Assembly (NCBI GenBank): GCA_017163975.1
Contig: JAFFSR010000237.1
Location: forward strand, 5,084,001 to 5,148,000
Length of the DNA stretch: 64,000 nucleotides
Reading direction: 5' to 3'
DNA from: Anastatus disparis
Lineage: Eukaryota > Arthropoda > Insecta > Hymenoptera > Eupelmidae
Positions 23,858 through 37,070 of the stretch are shown here, one piece after another. Numbering within the stretch: position 1 is the first letter of the stretch; every line of letters begins with the position of its first letter. Made by a program: the position numbers and the translations under genes. Under the pieces are notes generated by a model that did not search any database, was not told the origin of the DNA, and worked only from the letters and a program-made list of their open reading frames with translations.

Positions 23858-26800
23858 AAAGTTACTTTTTTTTCCTTTTTTTTTTGAGAAAAATGAAGAT
23901 CCAAACTTTTAAGCTCTAAACATTACTTACAGATATTCTCTGTATTTTATTTTTCTTTTTTCTTCTGTTATTGTTATTGAAATATATATATTTTTTTAAA
24001 AACTTATTTCGTCTCAGTTTATTTATTATATTAAAAAAAAACAAATAAGATATTTATTATTGATATTACTTATATTAAGTATAATCTAGTGAATTTTTCA
24101 ATGTATGAGGTCTCCGTGGCTCAGTCGGTAGAGCGTTGGATTCGTAACCTCGAGGACCCGAGTTCGAATCCCGCTGTTGGCTGATTGATACAAGCACCAC
24201 TGTACGTTACATGTGCATTGTTCACAAACACACTGACAACCTCCGTCGATAATTAGCATCGTAATAATAGCATAAATACAGCGACGTTAAATAAAATTAA
24301 AAAAAAAGAAATTTTCTTGTAAATTTTTATACTTTGATTACATTTTTATTATGTACATATTAAAAGGAAGGTTTTTTTTACAATATCATATAAATAATGA
24401 AAAAAGTCTCATTTTACAATAAAATTTATTATATTGAGTATAGAGCACAGTTAAAAAAACATAAATGAAATAAAAAATTTACTAAAAATGAGAAATTGAA
24501 ATTTTGAAGCGTCAACTCATTTGACAGAAAAGTAAGAACAAATACATAAGTTAAATTAAAAATTAAGGAATAGAACTGCAGATGTAATCTTCTCTACAAG
24601 TTAAGTACACATAAAATTTATTATCTTGAACTAGTTAATGAAATAAGAAAAATGATCGATTTTGCGGCGAAGAAATAACATTGAGCATCAAAAGAGTCAC
24701 AAATCTGTGGGTTAGAAGAAGAAAAAAAAATTTCTCTAACTATGACCTAATTTTCCCTCCCATCCACGCCAAAAAAAAATATCAGCAGCAATTTTCTTAT
24801 ATACAAGGACTCTCAGATTATACATAACGTTTGCCTTTATCCTTTTATCGCTTCTCTTCTTTTTTTTTCTCTCTTTCTCTCTCATTCTCTTGAAAATTTG
24901 CTCCTCGACATTAATACAGCTATGTAAATATGTACGCAGAGGGTAAGGGAGGTGGCGTTAGTTAGCGCTAAATATTCATGGAAAATGTGATCATCCCAAC
25001 GTTGTCGTTTTTTTTTTATTCTTTCTCTCTCTTCTCATCTTTTTTTTCTACTCCTTCTTCTTTTTCTTCTTTTTTTTAAACACACACTTCTTTTCGTACG
25101 CGAAAAAGACTTACGCATATACATATGTTGGTTAAAAACACCACTCAAGTAAAAGTGAATAAGAGAGACAGAGAGAGAGAGAAAAAAAGGTAAGAAGAAA
25201 AAAAAAACAAGCAGCTAACATAAAATTTGCAGCCTATTTACGAGGACGAGGAAAATAGGTGGCAAGAAGAGGGATGAAAAGAGGGAGGAGTAAGAGGAGG
25301 TTGGAAAGAGCAGATGGCGTGTCGCAAACATTATAAAAGTCAACATGACTACTTTGCGCCTGTAAAACTTCTTTTTATTGAACTTACTTTTTAACGATTC
25401 TTATGTACCAAGTTATTCCATAAAAAAAATGAAAATAATAAAATAATGTAAACTTTTCAACAACACAACAAAAAATGTTGCGTTTTTTTCATTTTATAAA
25501 CACTTGCATACTAGCATATTTGCTAGCTCGTCACTGAATACACGAGGATAAATGTTCATATATTTTGCACACGCGATGCGTACGTACAACAACGTATATG
25601 AACCATTTATCCTCATATTCATCCACGTTTCATATTTACTCAAAAATACCAATGCACCGAATTTCACACATACAACACTTGCACTTGCACGCATACATAA
25701 ATATTCTCACATACATACATACATTTGAGAAAGAATGTTACAAACACATGAAATCCATCTACAAACAGGCTCTCTGCTCCGTGGTGTGCGTCGCATTTCA
25801 GCTATGATCGATCAGGAATCCAGTCATTTATTGGCTATCGTAAAGTACTGAGATATCAGTGGCGCGCCGTTCGCCTGTTAAACCATCCCTATCCTCTCCC
25901 CGAGCGAAACGACAATGTTCATACTGGCTCCAGTCTATCCATGATAAAAAAAAAGAGAGAGAAAAGAGAAAAAACGCAGAAAAGAAAAGACACGAGGCGC
26001 ACATATATACATAGAGGTAGAAGGAAAATGTTAATGCTCTTTTCCTGAAGAACGTACAGCGCTACTATTACCACTACGTGACCAACATACATTCTTCTTA
26101 ATCGTATATCTATACACGGGTACTTGCGGACCGTTTTCTCGTATGTTTTTGCCGTGATTGTTGGTTATATCGAGGAAAATTGACCGAAAAAATAGAGGAA
26201 AACAATAATAAAATAATAGTAAAACTGCAATTGGTACATAAAAATAAGTTAATTTTACGAGCTTAATTCAAAGGAATAAAATAATAATTAAGTTTATTTA
26301 GCCGATAGAAAAATTCAAGGGCAAATAAGATCTAAGTAGCGCGATAGGATGCGCTGACAGCATGATGAACGAGCGTGAGTAAAATCTTGAAAGAAAGAAA
26401 AAGAGAAAGAGAGAAGCGGTCGAAAACTCGGGGAAAAAGGAAAACCAAACGAATGAGCTTGTAGATAAGTATATATATGAAGCAAATCTAAACTCAATAA
26501 TGTTTTTCCAAGTTTGAGCTAATCAAATAATCTTGCTTATCTATCTCTTTCTCTCCTTTGTACTATGCGCTTTTTTTTATTTTTTTTAGTCAAAGTAATC
26601 GATTAATCAATCGGCTATAAAATTTATTTCGTTCATACGCTTCGAATGATTTAATCTTTAGTAAAGTATATATTTTCACGTTTGAAAGGTATAATTCAAA
26701 TTAATGTTATGACATAAAATAACATCGATATTTTCGATTAAAAAATAAAAGATAGAAAAATACACGAAAAAAGCCTACGTACAGTAGAGGCTTATTTTAA

Positions 26801-28170
26801 GTTTTAAAAAAGATAAAGAGTCATAAATCCCGTCCTAAGAGTGTAGCGCGCCCAATTTTCTTGACTATTTAAAGAGTCGAAAATGTAGAGCACGTGCTTG
26901 GCTTTGGTGATATCGTATAAGGAAATTTTCCTTCGTAAAACTGCTTTTACTCTCCTTGCTCTCTCTCTCTTTCTCTTACTTATGGATCGAAACGTGTAGA
27001 GATAGCGTTGAATATTTTACAGACTCCTTTACAGAAAAAGGAGTGATAGGAGAGAGGAACGCAAAGACGGTTTTCGTTTTGCGATTTTTCGTGCGCGGGA
27101 TATCCTTTAGGATATCTTGTACTTTTCTTATTTTTCGGCTTAAATAATGATACTGAACTACATAAGTTTCAATGCAATCGACTCTACGTGAGCTCGTTGA
27201 AAAAGAACGTGTACGAGAAAATTTTTATTTTTATTTTTTTCTTCTCCTCTCTCTCTCTCTTCTAAATCCTTGCGTGTATGTGTTTGTGTATAAATGAAAG
27301 ATGTGTGTAGGTGCGCGTGTGAAAGACAAAGAGAACGTGTATGTGTATGAGAAGTAATGAGACAAGTGCAACTATAGAATGCATTGCTCTCTTTTCTTTT
27401 TTTCTCATCGAGAGGAAAAAAAAAAAGTTGTGAATCATCGATCGACTGGACATATAGAAGAGAGCATTGCACTTGATAGAGTATTGTACAATTCAAAGCT
27501 TTTTTTCTCGCTCTCTCGATCTCGTATGCAATCAAAGTTAATATGACAAACTTTCAATGACAATTACTTCTACGTTTAAAGAGAGAGAGAGAGGAAGAGA
27601 AAACAAGTGGAATTATTAGAGATGGATTTGATTTATGGGTTTAGTGTAGTATTTAATATTTAACAATCGTATATAAAGTTTGTTGATATTTGTTTCATTA
27701 TATTTAACTTATTGCATTTTCTGTAACAGCAGCAAAATACCAAGTTTCCGAGGTAAATCAAAGATCGTTGTACAACTCTTAAGAGCCGAGCTATTAAAAT
27801 AATACCACTGAAATTTCCAAGCATCCTCAACTAAAATACATAAATTTTATTGAAAAGTTACACTTACAAATGCACGCGCTTATACGTTTTTTGGTTGAAG
27901 AAAATAGCATACTAAACGGATCCGATTAAACTTCCGAAACATTCTCGACTATCTTTTACCATCTCTCCTTTCCAACAGCAGTAGAGGAATATGCAAAATC
28001 TTTGCGACTAGCCTTTTCTTTCTCTCAGTATGTGTTTCTCTCTTTCTATATATATATATCCTCTCCGGTTACTGACTTTACGAGAGAATGCAATCGAACG
28101 CAAGGCAATGGAACGCATGTTGGAATGATATTGCAAAATCCTATATACGCTGCTACTGCTGTGTGTCGAC
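23858..28170. other. Spacer downstream of gene 4
   Basis: Holds SINE copy B (24107-24305), then A+T-rich DNA with GA and CT tracts. GC-richer islets without a recognisable open frame lie near 25770-25930 and 26820-27120. The second has short hairpins, such as ACTCCTTT/AAAGGAGT and GATATCC/GGATATC around 27020-27120. Confidence 0.4.
24107..24305 (+). mobile_element. tRNA-derived SINE, copy B (downstream of gene 4)
   Basis: The tRNA-like head has an A-box (GTGGCTCAGTCGGTAGAGCG) and a B-box (GAGTTCGAATCCC). The body shares ACCACTGTACGTTACATGTG with copy A, and the end is CAGCGACGTTAAATAAAATT with an A-rich tail. It starts about 250 bp after the gene 4 stop and is inverted relative to copy A. 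The two copies differ by scattered substitutions and small indels, suggesting old insertions. No clear target-site duplication was found. Confidence 0.85.
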
Positions 28171-28663
28171 ATGAAAAACAGACAAAGCAAGAAAGCAAAA
28201 CCTACTAAGAAATACAAGGAATCGTATGAATATAAGGAAATAAAAAGGAAAGAAATAAAACAAAACGAAAAAGAGAGAGAGAGAAGAAGAACGGATAAAT
28301 TTACGGTAAGTGATAAAAGAAATATTTCAAAATGTAATCTAAAAAGAAATTTTTCAAAGTCCTGTATAACCGTTTATTTATATATTTTTTTTCTTTTCTA
28401 CTTTTTTACAATCGATGAAAAATGTTCTTTTGTCAAAAATTTTGGATGGCAGAAAAAAATAAAGGTAAACTATTTTTCTTTATTTTCTTTTATTTTTTAA
28501 GAATAATATTGTCAATATTGTCAAAAGCGAATATGAAAAATGTCCCGAAGAAAATAAAGCGTTTGCTCAAGAATTAAAATTTGATCAATTGTTTACTGTC
28601 AAATATTTAGAATCTGATAAAAAAAATTTCATATTTCAGTGCAAAGTATATAAAATGAAATAA
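28171..28663 (+). CDS. Possible small two-exon gene, unrecognised
   Basis: A proposed exon 28171-28305 starts with ATG and ends at a consensus donor (GTAAGT). A second exon, 28502-28663, follows a long pyrimidine tract ending AAG. Both are phase 0, giving 98 aa. The second exon reads like real coding sequence: NNIVNIVKSEYEKCPEENK, then AFAQELKFDQLFTVKYLES and a short tail ending CKVYKMK. An AATAAA hexamer follows the stop by 24 nt (28688-28693). The first exon is K/E/R-rich and partly microsatellite-derived, so it is less certain. The second exon could instead be the last exon of a gene with unrecognised upstream exons, or a decayed fragment. I do not recognise the family. Confidence 0.4.
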
Positions 28664-28988
28664 TGTCAAGAAGTGTAAACATAATAGAATAAAACAAAGA
28701 ATTAATTTATGATATTAAAAATAAAATTCAAAAATACAATATGTTAAAATGCTTATAATGAATCGTAAGTTATTTTTATAAGATTCATTAGAAGATAGAA
28801 ATTTTTTATCATAGACTTGGTTGAAACTGTTATGAATGTTTTTGTTAACATAAGAAAAGCTAAAATTGTAAACATCCATATTTAATAATTTTGAAGTTAG
28901 ATTGCATAATTATGATAATTTTATAAAATATAATAAAAATTAACATTACTTTGAAGAACCTTGAGTAAATATTTGTTTTTATCATACA

Positions 28989-29195
28989 AAAGGAGGACAC
29001 CCATAAGACAATTTGTAAAATTTTGGTATGAAACCACTTTTATCGTTTTATTATAAGGTAATTTATGACTTTATACAATATTAAAACTAAATTAGTTGAC
29101 TTTACATTGGGAAAAAAATAAAAACGTTTAATTATTCCATTATTTATGCTAAATGTCGGACAAAATCTTGATTTTTTCACTAATTTTTGTAATTT
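28989..29195. repeat. Dispersed repeat of unknown class, copy 1
   Basis: Aligns in the same orientation with 46641-46840. Shared blocks include AAGGAGG at the left end, TTTGTAAAATTTT, ATAAATTAGTT-like and AATCTTGATTTTTTCACT at the right end. The copies carry scattered substitutions. No open frame or clear terminal repeat was found. Confidence 0.75.
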
Positions 29196-32100
29196 AAAAA
29201 ATTTCTATTCTCAAGTCCTTTTCATTTTTTTTAATCTTCAGATTTTCACTAAATGTACGCGTCAATATCTGCGTTTCCTCGATTGGTACTTCTTATACAA
29301 AAGTTGAAGAAAAAAGTTTCAATTTTAAAGATATTAATTTATTTTATAATCATTATAGCAATAAAAAATGAAAACTAATAATAATGAAATGAGCAGTAAT
29401 ATATATTAATATAACAAAACTTAAATTGAAGCTCATTTCTTAAACGTTTCATCTAATTGTAATGGATTACATAATATAGGCATGCGTATATTTAAGATTT
29501 TTTGAATGAATGTTAATTTTTATCGTATTTCATAAAATTATCGCTATCATACCATGTAATATCAAAATCACTGTGCGTTGAAATCTATAACTCCGGCTTT
29601 TTTCATATTTTCACATAACAAAACATCTCCCTTAGTATCAACAAAATCCATGATCCAGAATCCTGATACTCTCCTCTAGTCAATAAGATATCGCCCACCC
29701 AGAGAGAACAAAAAAAAACTATAAGAAGGACATTACAGAAAGAATAGGCTCAAACAAGAAAAAAAAACAACACATACAGGACTTAAGTTTCAATATGTTA
29801 TGTATCGAATAACTTGTTGTTTTGTGGGATCATATCCGTATTCAAAAGGGAGAGTGACCGAGAGAAAGAGAGAAAGAGATTCTTTTTTTTTCTACAGGAT
29901 ATATAGAAAAATCTTGAAAGAAAAATGCTTGAATGCTTTTACTATATACAGACGATCGAACTGGCAAAACCAGTGGAGTTGGAAGAGAAGGTGAAACGAT
30001 TTGTTAGAAGAGAGAAGAAGAGAAATAAAGAAAAAAAATAAGCTAAAGGGATTCCTTTCGCGTAAGAGTGAAAGAGAGAGGAGAAATCTAGAAAGAAATG
30101 AAAGCTTTGAAGCAAAATGTAGGGAATTCCAGTCTAGAAAACGCACAACTGAGCTTTGTATATGTGATATGCTTTTTCTCAAACGTACATATACATATAA
30201 ATGAATTCAACGTATAAAGTATATATGCCAATATCATTCTTTGGATCAAAACGTTTTCTCTTTTTTTTTTCTTTATACGTACAAAGTTTCAAATGTCTAA
30301 GCTTCGTGATTTTAATTAAAAAATTTGATATATCCGTATTACAAATGTTGAAAACAGGAATTAAAATCTTTTTGAATAAAAATAAATAACACTGAAATAT
30401 GGTATGGCATAATAGGATATCGATACTGGACGTCGTTAAGAAATAAAACGAAGCTGTAACTATATACAAGAATATTGGCCAAGTGGCCAAGTGCTGAAAA
30501 GTATAAAATCTTCACTTCTCAAGTACTCAGTCAAACTGCAGAGTGCAAAGAACTATCCTTTTTTCCATTTTTTTTATTTCTATTCCTTCAAAAAAAAGGA
30601 GAAGAATTCTTTCAAGCATAGCTGTTATATTTTCCCTCCTCTCTCTCCGTTATACCGTTTCGTTTTATAAGAACACTTGAGAATGAACAAACTTGGCGAA
30701 AACACGACATCGACGCTTTCTTTCTCTCCCTCTCTCTTTTTTTCTTCTCTCTGATCTCTTTTTTAGATACTTTTCTACTTTCTTTCCCTTTTTTTTATTG
30801 ACTTGAGATATTGTGACTACTTTTGATAATCGTACCACTTGTGGATATAAGGGTTAAGGGGTATAGGCTCAACTTTCTTGTAATCATGATTCATCTTATT
30901 ATGAATTATTTATGATGGATGAATGACTCTTGAAAATTTTCTTGCGGCATAATGTTTTGGAATTAAATTTTTTTACTAACGTATTATAAATATTCATATT
31001 TTTTAATTTTTGAGGCATACTTATATTATATTGTAATTTTAAATTAGAACATAATTTTGTAAAAAAAATTGTTTGAACTTTTATTTTACAGTACAAATAG
31101 CGTAAATAATAAAGTACTTTTTTTTAATTAAAAATATTTATGAACGATAATTTCATAATTCATTTTAAATTTATCGTATGTTATAATAATTTAACAACAA
31201 TCATTAAAATTAAATGTTGATTTTAATAAACTCCAATTGAAATAATTCATACACAGAATTTGATATGCAATTAAAAGTCAAGAGTAAATTTTATACGATT
31301 TATATAATAAAAATACTTCAATACCCGTAATAGCTAAAAATCCTCATAAAACCTATATCATACCTTTATACATTCAATCACAATAATTGCTCAAAATCTA
31401 AAATAAAGTGAAAAAAAAAAAAAATTTTTTTTTGATTGTGAATACAATATTGTCAAAAGCGTGAAGCTTATATAAACTTTTTCTCTTTGACCTTTGCCGT
31501 ATATACCCTCAATATATATATACAAAGCTCCATTATGGGCATTGATGAATTTACTCAAACGTTTGAATATCCATACGAAGTATAGAACACTTCAAACGTA
31601 TATTTATATATATACACTTGAGTCCAGTGTTGTTTTGAATTTCAAACAAAACAATACCTTATAGGCAAATTGGCTTTATACATTTTAATAAAAACAAAAA
31701 TGAATGAAATTTCTTGAAGTATTGAGAGAGAAAAAAAAGGCGATCATATCGACGAGTGCCTTTTTGTAGATGTCACAAAAAAAAGGAGAAAAAAAAAGAA
31801 AAGCAATATGCATTTTAATATCAAAAAGTTATCATAGATTTCATGTTTAAAAATGAGAATGAATATGAATTTTTCTAACCATAAAAAACCAGAATAATTT
31901 AGAAATTGTAAAAATTTCATTTTTCAACCCTGTTATCCTAGATATAAAAGAAGTAAAGCTTAATTCGATATAAACACTTGAAAAAAAATAAAATAAAATT
32001 TGATGGTACGTTTTTTTCTATCACTATTTTTGATTTTTTTTCAACAGTTTTATTTCGCCCGTGATCGGATTAAAAGATTTTTACTTTAAAATGTGGTTTC

Positions 32101-35100
32101 ACCAATCTTTTAACGCGTTTTTTTTTCGATAAATTGATATCGAGAGATATTTCATTCAGTGCATCAAAAATTGTTTTCATCGTTTTATTTTTCTCATACT
32201 TTAAACATTTTTAAATGATGGTATGCTACTATAAAGCATAATTTTTTTCATCGTGCAGAATAATTTCAATTAACAATAACATTTTAATCGAGGAATTCTA
32301 TTTTGAAATAGAAAGAATTTATATTTAAAAATATTTAATAAATTACTCACGTATAAAATAGAAGGTCATATTAAAGTGTATAGAACAATGAAAACACATT
32401 TTTTTATTGTTAAATTAAATTCATATTTATCAAATTGAGCTCTATAAAAATAATAAAAAGTCATGTATTTTTTAAAATTATCGATCCTAATGCTCAGATA
32501 TTTATGCTCCAATTAACTTTTAACTTCATCTTTTGAATTTTAAATAGAATCAATAAATACATTACCTGATAAACTTCAGTTGATTGTTATCTTGACCTCA
32601 TTTTCCAATAAGAAATTTTTCTTGTAATGGTGATTTCAAAAAATTAAATAAACAAAGCTCTTTAAAAAAAAACTAAGCAATTAATAATATTGAATTATTT
32701 TGCTACCGTATAATTATTATGAAATTGAGGGTACTTACAAACATTAAGTATTTAAAAGATCAAAATAATTAATTTTTTCACTCAAAAAAAAAATATATAT
32801 ATGAACCGAGTACTTGTAATAGAAAATAAATAAAATGGTGCACTGTTCATATGATTGGTACTAGTTTAATTAAAAATAATAAAATCAATAAAAATTTAAT
32901 AGAAATTAACCATGCAATAAATGAACACTAACTGATTCATGTATAGCAAAATGATTGTTAACATTTCTATTTATTCCGTAACAAACAGCAATCAAATTTG
33001 ATGTTAAACGAGATACAATTGAATTTCAACTAAACTATATAATGAATTTGCTTTTTTTTAATTAAAAAATAAAAAGTAGCACATAAAAAACCAGTGCATG
33101 TAAAATTTATTTCGATTTTATTCAAATCACTTATTTTCCATTACATAAAAGGAAAAAAAAAAATTAGCTCTAAAATGTGAGATAATAAAAAGTGTTTCTT
33201 CATTGTTGTCTGAGTAAAAAGTTTAAAATACAAAAGTTCGTTAATGAGATTCAATGAATCCATTGATAAACTAAAAGTTGATAAAACATGGTAATTAGAA
33301 AGTGCCAAGATTGAGATGGTTGAATAATTAATAAATATTTGATAAAAAAAAGAGCACAAAAGAGAATAATGTGCTTGCTCACTTAAAATTAAAAAAAAGA
33401 GCTCAAGTGCATTCTCAAATCTGTTGAATTATTAATGAAATGCTTTACGGTCAAAAAGATTCAAATATTCTGACTGTCAAAGAAAAGTAAAAAGCTTTTT
33501 GTAAAAAAACAACAACAACAATAACAAAAACGAAATTAAAAATTGCAAAAGTTACATTTTAATAGGATGGATAATGGAAATTATTATCGATCACAGGTTT
33601 TGTAATTTAGAGATAAAGAAAAAAGTACTCAGTAAATTTTATTATTTTTTAAACAATAAATTTAACCGCTTGTTTATTTTTTTTAATTGTTTTACATACG
33701 TGGATAGTTGTGTAGATTGTAGACGTTAGTTTACAAATAAGTTTAGTTTAGTTTTATCCATACATAATATTTTAGAGTAATGGCTTTTTTTTTCTTTAAT
33801 TAGTTAATTAATACTTTATACATAGCCGTCGATTTCTCTCTTTATTTCTTTCCTCCTTTTTAATTTTTCATTTTCTTGCGCTTCCTTAACCATCCGACTT
33901 TATTTTTATTTTTTTTTTATTTTGGAACGCAATGTGTTTCATTCAACAAAAATAACTTAATAAAAATATAAGGAGAAAAAAGTTAAGGAGAGAAAAGGAA
34001 AGAAAGACATTACAATACTGATTTCCGTCCTTGTCTCAATTCGGCATATTACATCGTTTCATTTTTAATTTTTACGTAAAGAAAGTTTTAAATACAAAGT
34101 TCAAAGCAGAAATGTAATAAATGACTTTGAACGTAAAGATCTAATTGTGCAATAATTTACAAGTACACCTGAGACACAAATTGTTCGTCACAAGAAATCT
34201 CAGAGATAAACGCATGAGAAAAATATAAGAAACTATAGTTTTAAAACTTTACAATTGCGTTATTAGCGCATTTTTTTAAATCACATCCTTGTAACAGTAT
34301 CATTATTTTTTTTTTAGTTTATTTTCACGTTTTTTTAATCATTTTCTCTAAAATACCATATACAAACATTATCGTTTAGTAGTAGCCGTTTAAAAAGTCA
34401 TACAAATGTAACAATCGCGTATTCTTTTGCCGTCTCACCGACGTTGGGGAGAGAAAAAGGGGACCGGAATGGGTATGTGAAGATATCATTTTTTATTTGA
34501 GGTTAGGATATTTCTTTATTTTTTTTTTTGACGGTTGATGGCTCAGGTGGTTAAATGGATTATATGGATTTCTTATTAAGGATAATGGAAAAAGGGGTAC
34601 AAGGTATACAATGGCAAAGCTACCGTCGATTGTCAATGATTTACGAGTTCGTTTTTTTTTTATGGAAGAGAGATGTATCGAAAAATCGTTTCTTTCATTC
34701 ACTTAATATTCTTTCAAGTGTCGCAGAGAACTATATGTTCGTTTTTATTTTATTTATTGGCGGTGAGCGGCGGTAGAAAAAGCGACGATAACGAGCGACG
34801 ACGCGGAAGGTTCTTACATGGAGACTATTAATTTTAGCTCCTTTCAAAACCTTACACACATATAATTTTTTTTTTTTTTTTAATAACTTGACCATAATAG
34901 CATACAACTTACACTGTTTTACTCGCTGAGAACAGTATAACTGAGACACATCCACTTACGCTCATCACTCATAAACAGACACAATGTTTATTTTTTATTC
35001 TTATTTTTTTTAATCTCTTAACAGTTGTTTTTTTATTTTTTCACAGACAAACTGACGGACTGACGGATAAACAGACAGAGACAGAATTAACGCACAATTT

Positions 35101-35694
35101 TTTTTTTTTTTTAATTCTCGATTATTCGTTGTTTTTTTTTCTTTATTTAAAACAATTTTTTTTTTCTTTAAGTATATATATGTATAATGTCACTCGTTTC
35201 TCGCCTCTCGTCGTTTAATCCCATTACATAGTTTATTTTTATTGAAAATGTATTTTTTCTTTTATTTATTTATTACGCATTTTATAACAATTTTCAAATC
35301 GCAGTTCATAATATAATTTTTTTTTTTTTTATTTTTAATGCGTGACGACAAAAGACGGTAACAATGACGATAATCATATTAAATCGATTATTAATAATGA
35401 TTGATCGCTTTGAGTTATCTTTTATTTTTTTTTTCATCGATAAAAAATTGTAGGAATAATCATAAAGACGTGTTATGTAAGACTCTTTTCGGAGCTTATT
35501 TTTTTCAGATTAATCGTATATCGTTTTCTTTTATATTATTATTATTATTAATATTATTATTATTATTTCTTCAATATGTACATATGTATATGGACTTATT
35601 TATTTATTTATATATATAAGTGTGCACCGTGTACACTCGCTCTTGTTTTTTTTTACCTTTTTATTTTCTTCCGAGTATAATATATATATTTATG

Positions 35695-35700
<6 letters not shown>

Positions 35701-35750
<50 letters not shown>
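35701..35750. repeat. (TA)25 microsatellite
   Basis: Uninterrupted TA run, flanked by further TATG and CATA steps. It produces the artefactual Y-I repeats seen in translation. Confidence 0.97.
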
Positions 35751-35755
<5 letters not shown>

Positions 35756-36117
35756 GTATATGTATTCATCGCTTACTTAAACTTTACCGATTATCACCGT
35801 CGCGCGATAATAATTAAACGCAATTACCACATTAACATTATTTCCCATAATACTGACTGTATGGAATTAATTGTTTTTTTTTCTTAATCTTGGTATTTAT
35901 TTTATTCTTTCGTTATATTTATTTTCAATCAATCGCTCTCTGTGATAAAACTTAAAGATCGATCACACTCGACTCGTTTCGTATGTTGCAACAAGTTTAG
36001 ATTGGTTATTTCTTTCACATATTTTTTTTTTGTTATTACAAGTACTTTAAGAACAACGAAGACATTGACATTGACTACGTTTCCATTCAGAGATCTTCAC
36101 AATTTTTTTTTTTTAAG

Positions 36118-36209
36118 TTAATCCTTATTTAAACAGGTATCATTATGAGAACCGTTTTACACAAATTTCATGATTATTTTTATTAGTTTGTTTTTTAAAT
36201 AAGGATTAA
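36118..36209. repeat. Inverted repeat with 16-bp perfect arms
   Basis: TTAATCCTTATTTAAA at 36118-36133 is repeated as its exact reverse complement at 36194-36209, with a 60-nt spacer. It could be a short foldback element or an RNA hairpin. The arms are A+T-rich but not simple sequence. Confidence 0.7.
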
Positions 36210-37020
36210 TTTTCAAAATAAATAAAAAACTTCAAATAAATTGAGAAGAATAAATAATGAAAACGTAATCATCACAAGATAAAATTTAAGAATATATGAA
36301 ATGGATTTAAAATGAACAATAAATGTTGAAACAGAAGAATAAACGATTAATCATATAGTGCGTTTTAACACTTGTTAACTTACACCAAAGTGTTTACGTA
36401 TAATTAACGCCGTTGACAACATTTCTCTTATCTATAATAAATCGCCAATTCAAAGCCCCTATTGTTGTTCATCATTGCGCATTATCGACAATAATTTCAT
36501 TTGGAAAATATTGATATTTAAAATCTGATACAAAAGTGAAGTAAAAATTTTTTCGACACGTGTAGATTTCACGTTTTGTTTTAATACTTTATTATGTCAA
36601 GAATTTAATTAAAAAATTTTTCTTTAAATCATGAAAATATCAGATTTTAATATCGATTTACCGTCAAAAAAATAAAAAATCATATTAATAAACCAATATA
36701 GTCACACTTAGATATAAGATTATTTTTAAGCACACAAAATACTGATGATAAACATACTGTATAAAAAACATTTTTCAAAGCAATTCTCATTGAAATTCCT
36801 GACGTCGTTTTTATTAATTCGCACGTGGATTTCATTTAAGAAGATTCATTATTATTATTAATAACATAGGCAAACTGTAAGCGCCGCTTAGGAAGGTCGT
36901 TGATATAAAATAAAATAAAATAAATAAAAGGACCATAATGAAAATCGAGTTATAAAGTAAAAGTGTCAGGGGATGGAGGGGTAAAAGTGTAACTATGTGG
37001 ATTATAATTCGATATTTTAC

Positions 37021-37070
37021 GGTTTTGCGTGCCTTATCGGCGTTAACGCCTTAACCGTCATCGCAAAACC
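37021..37070. repeat. Nested palindrome
   Basis: Outer arms GGTTTTGCG (37021-37029) and CGCAAAACC (37062-37070) are perfect reverse complements. Inside lies the perfect 12-bp palindrome GGCGTTAACGCC (37039-37050), with the two centres only 1 nt apart. It is GC-rich against an A+T-rich background. Confidence 0.8.

Noticed and set aside
24107..24185. Functional tRNA gene suggested by clear A-box and B-box
   Set aside because: The acceptor-stem halves do not pair, the anticodon stem is poor, and the sequence continues into a body shared with a second copy at 21166-21366. It is a SINE head.
35620..35817. Open frame with long I-Y repeats
   Set aside because: It is a translation of the (TA)25 microsatellite.
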